Positions 1 through 4,939 of a stretch of 7,568 nt of DNA are shown here, piece after piece (position 1 is the first letter of the stretch; each line of letters starts with the position of its first letter). Where the stretch lies: contig SVHQ01000078.1 in NCBI GenBank assembly GCA_015055785.1, positions 1 through 7,568 on the forward strand, read 5' to 3'. Both the position numbers and the translations under genes were made by a program. The notes beneath the pieces are model-generated. The model was not told the origin of the DNA and ran no database searches. It was given only the letters and a program-made list of their open reading frames with translations. Source of the DNA: Clostridiales bacterium. Its GTDB lineage: Bacteria > Bacillota_A > Clostridia > Christensenellales > Borkfalkiaceae.

Positions 1-1
1 T

Positions 2-136
2 TGCAAAGAACTTAGTGATAATGATATAGTAGGAACGTATTTAGATTATGTGACAATGTATGTGCTTTGGAGTGATGTTTTGGATTGGGAAAGGGATATT
101 AAAGACTATGGAAAGAAGAAAAGGCTTCGCTTATAA
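2..136 (+). CDS. 3' end of an unrecognised gene (44 codons visible)
   Basis: An open frame enters from the left edge and stops with TAA at 134-136, giving 44 residues that begin CKELSDNDIVGTYLDYV and end in a basic tail, GKKKRLRL. The visible part is predicted to be mostly helical, with evenly spaced aromatic and aliphatic residues (Y14, Y17, Y20, L22, W23, L27, W29) followed by a charged tail. The spacing faintly recalls the C-terminal helices of P27-type phage terminase small subunits, but it ends earlier than those normally do and I would not assign it. It is transcribed towards the regulator gene at 566-1531, which lies on the other strand. Confidence that it is coding is moderate because the start lies outside the window. 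Confidence 0.4.
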   Translation, partial: CKELSDNDIVGTYLDYVTMYVLWSDVLDWERDIKDYGKKKRLRL

Positions 137-279
137 CCGTCGAAATACGGTGTTGCGCTGTGGCAACCTGCGGTCATTTACGATTAGTAAACTCCCTTAG
201 GTTTTCCTCGCGCGCCTTGTCTTTCTCGATTCTAAGCAAAACCGAAGAGTAACGATAAAAGAAATTCGCGAATGTGGCA

Positions 280-306
280 GCGCCAGTACGAAGGGGTACA
301 TGGCGC
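280..306. repeat. strong hairpin of unknown role
   Basis: The arm GCGCCAGTAC (280-289) pairs with GTAC (296-299) and TGGCGC (301-306), with one bulged A at 300 and a six-base loop. That gives ten base pairs, mostly GC. No T-run follows it directly on either strand, so it is not a typical intrinsic terminator. It may be part of a structured untranslated region or a relic of a mobile element end. Confidence 0.45.
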
Positions 307-351
307 ATTTTGGCGTACAAGAATTTCCGAAAATCCTTAAAGAGGTTGCGG

Positions 352-408
352 AAAAAAGATAAACGGTGGTATTTCGCAAGCGGATCAGCGCGAAAACCAC
401 CGTTTTTT
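352..408. terminator. probable bidirectional intrinsic terminator
   Basis: The arm at 361-377 (AAACGGTGGT followed by ATTTCGC) pairs with 390-405 (GCGAAA followed by ACCACCGTTT), giving about 16 base pairs with a single bulge. On the plus strand the stem runs into TTTTTT at 403-408. On the minus strand the outgoing sequence is ATCTTTTTT, the complement of 352-360. It could end plus-strand transcription from the left-edge gene, about 225 bases past that stop codon. It could also catch leftward read-through from the regulator. Confidence 0.6.
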
Positions 409-435
409 CGGTCTTTAAGTCGGTAAATCTGGTCG

Positions 436-500
436 AAAAAAAGCGACGACACCAAAACCTAAGCGCCGCAGGCGCGCGCTCGTATAGTCAAGGTGTCGTC
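436..500 (-). terminator. probable terminator of the ArsR-type regulator gene
   Basis: GACGACACC at 445-453 is the inverse complement of GGTGTCGTC at 492-500. Between them is a second small hairpin with GCGCC (463-467) and GGCGC (471-475) arms. Read on the minus strand, the outer stem is followed by seven T residues (complement of 436-442). It lies 66 bases beyond the regulator stop codon, which suits a rho-independent terminator for that gene. The loop is long for a simple terminator, so an additional role for the nested stem is possible. Confidence 0.5.
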
Positions 501-565
501 TTATACTCGTATGATATAGGTGAAATAGTCTTTAAGGGGCTTTTATGAAAACTAATAAGGCGAGA

Positions 566-1531
566 TTAATCTGATATAGTCATGATAATTGACTGAGGAT
601 AATCTCCAAAGTGTTTACCAAAAAGATTGATACCTCCCTTATGAACAGCATCATCTTTAATGCCGATAGTTAATTTAATGCGGTTTGTTTCCTTTAATTT
701 TAGGTCGTCGAAGGTTATGCGACGGTTTACAAGTTGATTATCGATAAAAACCCCTGCATTCGTTACGGTAAAGCGGCGCAATAAGCCGTATTGCGTACTG
801 TTGATAAACCAATATTCAGGGGTATATTTCCCCCGTCTTCCGCCAAAATCTCCCGGGGAGGTGTAGGTGGCGATCTCTATATCGTTAATCCAAATGGTAA
901 TATCACTTGGCCAATCGTTTCGAAAATAAACGGTTTCCGAGCAAAGTTCAAACGAAAAAGAAATCTGCTTGTAATTGATGTTGCTTTTAAAAAAATGGGT
1001 AGGAAATAAATAAGAGATGTATCCCGATTGAAACCAAATCAATTCAGCTTGCGAGCGGTTTGGTGAGAAAAAAGCATTTGGCGAATCGTTTTCAATGAGC
1101 TGTTCGGTTTTTCCTGCAATACCGCAAGGGGATTGAATGTTGCAATCCACAAAATTTCCGATAGGCATTTCTATGCTTTCTCGGCTGTTGAGAATTTTTG
1201 TTTCACTATTAGTTACCATATCAAAATCTATGTATAGATTATGGGTGGCTTTCGTGCAAAGCTTTACATGTCCTTTAACGCCGGGTTCGTAAGAAATAAA
1301 AATAAGCTGCGCTTTTACCAAGGAATCCACATGAAAAGAAACGGTAGAAACCGCCAGATCTAACGCACGGGAAAGCTCGGATAAGGTCATGGGCTTAACC
1401 GATAATAATTGTAATATTTTTAATTTATCAATGCTTGAAAGAGCTGCACCTATGAAGCTGATTTTTTCCAAATCGGCTTCATTTTTTATGGAAAGCTGAA
1501 AATTTTGATTGCTGTTTATAATATCGCTCAT
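566..1531 (-). CDS. ArsR-type transcriptional regulator with a large C-terminal domain
   Basis: This is a 321-residue DNA-binding protein, probably cytoplasmic. Residues about 24-95 form a winged helix-turn-helix of ArsR type: a helical lead-in (IDKLKILQLLS), then MTLSELSRALDLAVSTVSFH with the recognition helix near 62-72, then a wing around 80-92. The cysteine metal site of classical ArsR/SmtB sensors is absent, so it is unlikely to sense metal. Residues about 119-321 form a beta-rich domain with conspicuous motifs NDWPSDITIWIND (205-217), SPGDFGGRRG (225-234) and GGINLFGKHFGDYP (299-312). From memory, regulators of this layout occur beside glycoside hydrolase genes in Paenibacillus and clostridia. 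I infer that this domain senses a sugar-derived ligand. The ATG start is supported by AAGGGAG (1539-1545) seven bases upstream. The gene is divergent from the GH43 gene and shares its control region, so autoregulation and control of both downstream promoters are likely. Confidence 0.85.
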   Translation of the reverse strand: MSDIINSNQNFQLSIKNEADLEKISFIGAALSSIDKLKILQLLSVKPMTLSELSRALDLAVSTVSFHVDSLVKAQLIFISYEPGVKGHVKLCTKATHNLYIDFDMVTNSETKILNSRESIEMPIGNFVDCNIQSPCGIAGKTEQLIENDSPNAFFSPNRSQAELIWFQSGYISYLFPTHFFKSNINYKQISFSFELCSETVYFRNDWPSDITIWINDIEIATYTSPGDFGGRRGKYTPEYWFINSTQYGLLRRFTVTNAGVFIDNQLVNRRITFDDLKLKETNRIKLTIGIKDDAVHKGGINLFGKHFGDYPQSIIMTISD

Positions 1532-1538
1532 AATTTTT

Positions 1539-1545
1539 CTCCCTT
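1539..1545 (-). promoter_or_regulatory. ribosome binding site of the regulator gene
   Basis: On the minus strand AAGGGAG lies seven bases before the ATG at 1531-1529, which fixes the chosen start. Confidence 0.75.
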
Positions 1546-1557
1546 ATTGATATTTCT

Positions 1558-1586
1558 ACTATAACATATTCCATAGAAAAATGCAA
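1558..1586 (-). promoter_or_regulatory. promoter of the regulator gene
   Basis: On the minus strand TTGCAT (complement of 1581-1586) is followed after exactly 17 bases by TATAGT (complement of 1558-1563), a good sigma-A-type match. The -35 lies inside a 19-base palindrome and only a few bases from the TTTTCAA box at 1593-1599. Protein bound at that box would be well placed to repress this promoter, so the regulator gene is probably autoregulated. Confidence 0.65.
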
Positions 1587-1595
1587 TGCATTTTT
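1577..1595. repeat. 19-base palindrome over the regulator -35
   Basis: AAAAATGCA (1577-1585), a central A, and TGCATTTTT (1587-1595) form a perfect inverted repeat. It covers the regulator -35 element and touches the first operator box. The second control region has a related but imperfect sequence around ATGCAT (2736-2741), so the right half at least may belong to the operator. Confidence 0.5.
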
Positions 1596-1673
1596 TCAAT
1601 TTTTTAAAAATAATATCCGAGGTTTTCAATATTACTGAAAGAAAGAGCGGCAAAAAAGTGGAAAACTTGAAAA
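1593..1673. promoter_or_regulatory. three-part operator, copy 1 (GH43 promoter)
   Basis: Three related boxes are visible. Box A is TTTTCAA at 1593-1599. Box B is the palindrome TTTCAATATTACTGAAA at 1624-1640, centred on 1632. Box C is TTGAAAA at 1667-1673, the inverse of box A, within GTGGAAAACTTGAAAATA. The C of box A lies 35 bases before the centre of box B, and the G of box C lies 37 bases after it, so the layout is nearly symmetric. The same elements with identical spacing occur at 2742-2822. The linked ArsR-type protein is the obvious candidate to bind here, which is inference from position and symmetry. Confidence 0.6.
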
Positions 1674-1683
1674 TATTTTTATA

Positions 1684-1712
1684 TTGACGGAGTAAAAACA
1701 GTATGTTAGAAT
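1684..1712 (+). promoter_or_regulatory. promoter of the GH43 gene
   Basis: TTGACG (1684-1689), a 17-base spacer and TAGAAT (1707-1712) make a near-consensus sigma-A promoter. Box C of the operator ends ten bases upstream of the -35. The predicted leader of nearly 60 bases contains a weak hairpin (AAGTC at 1735-1739 with GACTT at 1752-1756, extendable through GU pairs) and ends at the ribosome binding site AGGGG (1767-1771), five bases before the ATG. Confidence 0.75.
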
Positions 1713-1776
1713 GGGTTTAATAAAAAAATAGGTGAAGTCTTTTTCATAAGGGACTTGCTTCTTTTTAGGGGAATTT

Positions 1777-2679
1777 ATGAAATTAAAAATAGATGAAACG
1801 AGACAGCAGCCTGACCCATTTATTTTTCAAGATGGTGATACTTATTACTTATACGTTACAGGTAGCGAAGGCGTGGGCGTATATTCAACCAAGGACATTT
1901 TCGAAGTATGGAATTTTGAGGGAATACTTGCGCAAACAGAGGGCGCACGAAATTTTTGGGCGCCTTGCGTTATAAAAATCGACGGCGTATATTATATGTA
2001 TGTTTCCTTTGTGCGCGGTGATGAATTTGAATATTTGCACGTATTTAGCGGTTCAACGCCTCTCGGTCCGTTTACAATGAGCAAAAAGCTGTTTCATCAT
2101 TTTTCCATTGATCCGCACGTGGTGGAAACGGAAGAGGGGTTATTCCTTATTTATTCCATAGACGATGAAAAGGCGGAGAAAGCAGGCACGAGAATTTTGA
2201 TTGATAAGATGTTAGATCCGCTTACGCCAGAATACAAGCCCATCGAAAAAGTTTCCCCTACCTTAAAAGAGGAGCTTAACTTAGTAAAAAGCACAGAAAG
2301 CGAATGGTATACGATTGAAGGCGGTTTTTGGTTTAGAGAGGGAGAATGGCAATACTTGATGTATAGCGGCGCGTCCTATGAATCGGATGCGTATCATATT
2401 GGATATTGCGCAGCAAAAACAACAGAAAATGATCTGAGAAAGGTGGATTTTAGCAAACATTTGCAGAATGGAAAATTTGCGCCTGTTATAATTAAAAACG
2501 CAACGGAGGAAGGGACGGGACATCATAGTGTAATCAAATTGAATGGGGAATATTATGCGATTTATCATGCTCGGGATTACAGTAAAACTGCGGAGAAAAA
2601 ATTTCGCACTGCGCGTATTGCACGGTTGATTGTTAAGGACGGGAAAATCATTTGTCCACAACATGGTGAAAGTTTGTAA
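1777..2679 (+). CDS. GH43-type glycoside hydrolase (beta-xylosidase / alpha-arabinofuranosidase type)
   Basis: This 300-residue single-domain protein has no signal peptide and so is probably cytoplasmic. It has the features of the five-bladed beta-propeller glycosidases of family GH43. The likely general base is Asp13 in QQPDPFIF at the start of blade one. WAPCVIKIDGVYYMYVS (61-77) is the blade-two signature. The likely pKa-modulating Asp112 sits in SIDPHVV, and the likely acid Glu181 in YTIEGGFWF. GTGHHSVIKLNGEYYAIYH (246-264) supplies a His often placed near the central metal. The usual activity is removal of terminal arabinofuranosyl or xylosyl residues with inversion, but related propeller families act on galactose and other sugars, and substrate cannot be read from this sequence. 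The ATG is preceded by AGGGG at 1767-1771. No clear terminator follows, so read-through into the GH42 gene, which also has its own promoter, is possible. Confidence 0.85.
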   Translation: MKLKIDETRQQPDPFIFQDGDTYYLYVTGSEGVGVYSTKDIFEVWNFEGILAQTEGARNFWAPCVIKIDGVYYMYVSFVRGDEFEYLHVFSGSTPLGPFTMSKKLFHHFSIDPHVVETEEGLFLIYSIDDEKAEKAGTRILIDKMLDPLTPEYKPIEKVSPTLKEELNLVKSTESEWYTIEGGFWFREGEWQYLMYSGASYESDAYHIGYCAAKTTENDLRKVDFSKHLQNGKFAPVIIKNATEEGTGHHSVIKLNGEYYAIYHARDYSKTAEKKFRTARIARLIVKDGKIICPQHGESL

Positions 2680-2741
2680 AGTTTGTCTAAATTCCTTTTA
2701 TTCTACGAGATTTTTGAGCCCGAAAGTAAAAAAATATGCAT

Positions 2742-2822
2742 TTTTCAAGTTTTTTTAAAACGATGGTTTTATTTTCAATTTTACTGAAAATGAAGCGTCT
2801 CAAAAAGTGGAAAATTTGAAAA
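2742..2822. promoter_or_regulatory. three-part operator, copy 2 (GH42 promoter)
   Basis: The same three boxes recur: box A TTTTCAA at 2742-2748, box B the palindrome TTTTCAATTTTACTGAAAA at 2772-2790 centred on 2781, and box C TTGAAAA at 2816-2822. Each is exactly 1149 bases from its counterpart in copy 1. From 2802 to 2839 the sequence matches 1653-1690 at 36 of 38 positions, running through box C into the -35. Between boxes A and B the two copies differ, so the boxes and their spacing have been kept while the spacers diverged. Confidence 0.6.
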
Positions 2823-2832
2823 TATTTTTCTA

Positions 2833-2861
2833 TTGACGGGATAGATGTTTTATTATAAAAT
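2833..2861 (+). promoter_or_regulatory. promoter of the GH42 gene and downstream secreted-protein gene
   Basis: TTGACG (2833-2838), a 17-base spacer and TAAAAT (2856-2861) form a sigma-A-type promoter at the same distance from the operator boxes as in the GH43 promoter. It gives the GH42 and secreted-protein genes their own regulated start rather than relying on read-through from the GH43 gene. Confidence 0.7.
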
Positions 2862-2876
2862 AAAAACGACAGCTAT

Positions 2877-2883
2877 AAGGGGG
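2877..2883 (+). promoter_or_regulatory. ribosome binding site of the GH42 gene
   Basis: AAGGGGG lies ten bases before the GTG start at 2894. This is longer than usual, but the protein from that GTG begins with the expected GH42 amino end (HGADYNPEQW), and no better start codon is nearby. Confidence 0.65.
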
Positions 2884-2893
2884 CGTTTACACA

Positions 2894-4939
2894 GTGCGAA
2901 AATATATCAATAAAAGTTTTCCGCATTTGATTCACGGGGCGGATTATAATCCCGAACAATGGCGAAATTACGAAGGTGTTTGGGATGAAGATATGCGACT
3001 TATGCGGCTTGCAAATTGCAATGAAATGACGGTTGGGATATTTTCGTGGGCTAAGTTAGAACCAAAAGAAGGGGAATACGATTTTTCTTTTTTAGACGAA
3101 ATTATTGAAAAGGTTGCCAAAAATGGTGGGCGGATTGTTTTGGCGACGCCTTCGGGTGCAAGACCGCATTGGTTAGCAGAGAAATATAAGGAAGTGTTGC
3201 GAGTGAACGAGCAAGGCGTTCGTATGCATTTTGGCGCAAGGCATAATCATTGTTATACTTCTCCCATTTATCGCGAAAAAGTAAAGAAAATCAATGGTTT
3301 ATTAGCGCAAAGGTATGGTGAGAATAAAGCCGTAATCGCTTGGCATATTTCAAATGAATACGGTGGAAAATGCTACTGTCCGCTTTGTCAAAATGCGTTT
3401 AGGGAGTATTTAAAAAAACGCTACGACGGTGATATCAATGCATTAAACCAAGCGTATTGGAGTGATTTTTGGAGCCATACATACGACAGCTTTGAACAAA
3501 TTGAAGCCCCGATGCCAAACGGGGAAATGTGTATTCACGGTTTGAATTTAGATTGGCGAAGATTTTGCTCCCATCAAACTTTGGATTTTATGAGAGCAGA
3601 GATTTCCGCCATTCGCCAGTATAATCAGGATTTACCGATTACGACGAATATGATTCCTTGGTGGTACGATTTGAATTACAACGAATTTTCCGAGGATATA
3701 GATATTGCTTCTTGGGACGCTTATCCCGATTGGCACAATGCCGACCATATCCGTCAGGCAATCGAAACGGGATTTTGGCACGATTATTTCCGCGCCTTAA
3801 AGGACAGACCGTTTATGTTGATGGAAAGCGCGCCCGGACTTGTGAACTGGAAAGCGGTAAATAAATTAAAACGTCCGGGAATGGACACGCTGGCATCCTT
3901 ACAAACGATTGCGCACGGTGGGGATAGCGTTCAGTATTTCCAATGGCGAAAAAGCCGAGGGAGTGTGGAGAAATTCCATGGTGCGGTAATTGACCACGTT
4001 GGAACGGAGAATACGCGCATTTTCAAAGCGGTACAAACGACGGGGGCAACATTAAAAGTCGTTGACGAAATTGCAGGATCTTCCGTGCAGGCGCGTGTGG
4101 CAATAATTTACGATTGGGAATCCCGTTGGGCGTTGGACGATGCGCAGGGGTTCCAAAAAGACAAGCAATATTCGCATACTTGTGTGGATTATTATACGCC
4201 GTTATGGAAGCGCGGCGTAGCGGTGGATATTATTGGGCCGAATAAAGATTTCGATCAATACGATTTGGTGATTGCCCCGATGCAATATATGACTGACCGC
4301 GCAATGATAGATAAAATCGAGCGGTATGTAAAAAACGGCGGATATTTCTATGCGACATATATGCTCGGCATGGTAAACGAAACGGATTTGTGCTATCTCG
4401 GCGGTTTCCCCGCTGAAGAGCTGAAAGATGTGTTCGGGATATGGAATGAGGAAATTGATACGTTGTACCCCGAGGAGCGTGGCGAAATAGAGATGGAAGG
4501 GATAAAATATCCCCAAAAAGATTACGCCGAATTGATACACGTATATACGGCGACGGTGCTAGCGCGATATACAAAAGAATTTTACGCAGGCATGCCCGCC
4601 TTTACCGTAAATGCTTATGGTAAAGGAAAAGCATTCTATCAAGCCTTCCGCGATACGGGCGAATTTACCGAAAAAGTCCTTTCGGAGGTTTTGGCAGAAT
4701 TAAACGTTCAACCTACGTTGCCTTGTCTGCCTATACAAGGAGTAACTGCACATAGTAGAACGGACGGGGAAAATACCTATCTTTTTGTTGAAAATTATAC
4801 GGATAAAGAGATAGAATGTCTTTCTCTTGGAGAAGAATTTATAAATATGATTACAAGTGAAAAAGTAAGCAGTATTTCTTTAGAGCCTTACTCAATCGCT
4901 ATATTAAAAAAGAAAAATGATATAAACGGAGGTTTATGA
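2894..4939 (+). CDS. beta-galactosidase, family GH42
   Basis: This 681-residue enzyme hydrolyses terminal beta-galactosides such as galacto-oligosaccharides. It has no signal peptide and probably acts in the cytoplasm. The first ~395 residues form the TIM barrel, opening with HGADYNPEQW (14-23). The acid/base is Glu155 in WHISNEYGG, and the nucleophile is Glu311 in FMLMESAPGLVNW. Cys120, Cys160, Cys162 and Cys165 match the zinc-binding cysteines of metal-containing GH42 enzymes. The barrel ends with YFQWRKSRGSVEKFHGA. Residues about 400-610 form the trimerisation domain (start ARVAIIYDWESRWAL), and about 620-675 a small beta domain. Length is normal for the family. The start is GTG. The stop codon overlaps the next start by one base (TGATG), so the two genes form an operon and are probably translationally coupled. 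GH42 members in plant-glycan loci often act on galactan fragments, which is plausible here but unproven. Confidence 0.95.
   Translation: MRKYINKSFPHLIHGADYNPEQWRNYEGVWDEDMRLMRLANCNEMTVGIFSWAKLEPKEGEYDFSFLDEIIEKVAKNGGRIVLATPSGARPHWLAEKYKEVLRVNEQGVRMHFGARHNHCYTSPIYREKVKKINGLLAQRYGENKAVIAWHISNEYGGKCYCPLCQNAFREYLKKRYDGDINALNQAYWSDFWSHTYDSFEQIEAPMPNGEMCIHGLNLDWRRFCSHQTLDFMRAEISAIRQYNQDLPITTNMIPWWYDLNYNEFSEDIDIASWDAYPDWHNADHIRQAIETGFWHDYFRALKDRPFMLMESAPGLVNWKAVNKLKRPGMDTLASLQTIAHGGDSVQYFQWRKSRGSVEKFHGAVIDHVGTENTRIFKAVQTTGATLKVVDEIAGSSVQARVAIIYDWESRWALDDAQGFQKDKQYSHTCVDYYTPLWKRGVAVDIIGPNKDFDQYDLVIAPMQYMTDRAMIDKIERYVKNGGYFYATYMLGMVNETDLCYLGGFPAEELKDVFGIWNEEIDTLYPEERGEIEMEGIKYPQKDYAELIHVYTATVLARYTKEFYAGMPAFTVNAYGKGKAFYQAFRDTGEFTEKVLSEVLAELNVQPTLPCLPIQGVTAHSRTDGENTYLFVENYTDKEIECLSLGEEFINMITSEKVSSISLEPYSIAILKKKNDINGGL
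4928..4932 (+). promoter_or_regulatory. ribosome binding site of the secreted-protein gene
   Basis: GGAGG sits within the last codons of the GH42 gene. Two adjacent ATG codons follow, at 4936 and 4939. The spacing is three bases to the first and six to the second, which favours 4939. The second ATG overlaps the GH42 stop as TGATG. Confidence 0.75.

Larger units (their letters stand above)
137..565. other. gene-free interval rich in hairpins
   Basis: No convincing gene lies between the left-edge fragment and the regulator. Short frames exist on both strands, but they lack good ribosome binding sites and run through hairpins and terminator-like stems. The interval holds a small hairpin at 152-167 (GTTGC/GCAAC arms), a perfect palindrome ATTCGCGAAT at 264-273, a strong hairpin at 280-306, a bidirectional terminator-like stem at 352-408, and a nested stem-loop at 436-500. 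Two of these are explained as terminators. The function of the 137-350 part is unknown. It could be a degraded gene, a long 3' untranslated region, or a structured RNA. Confidence 0.6.

Noticed and set aside
1..136. Phage terminase small subunit assignment for the left-edge fragment
   Set aside because: Only a loose spacing of aromatic residues supports it, and no other phage gene is visible in the window.
174..455. Leftward 93-codon frame starting with TTG
   Set aside because: The start is TTG with a poor ribosome binding site, the frame runs through two terminator-like stems and the hairpin at 280-306, and the product resembles nothing I recognise. A degraded gene cannot be fully excluded.
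366..548. Rightward 60-codon frame starting inside the stem at 361-405
   Set aside because: It begins within the terminator hairpin, has no ribosome binding site, and the product is low in recognisable features.
15..580. Three occurrences of GATATAG (near 20, 511 and 573) as a possible repeat family
   Set aside because: Seven bases in AT-rich sequence with no shared flanks or regular spacing; chance is sufficient.
2680..2740. Possible terminator after the GH43 gene
   Set aside because: The stretch has T-runs but no stem of useful length before them, so no terminator is called.
4202..4574. Two leftward frames of 112-114 codons opposite the GH42 gene
   Set aside because: They lie wholly within a well-supported GH42 gene and have no family features; they are antisense shadows.
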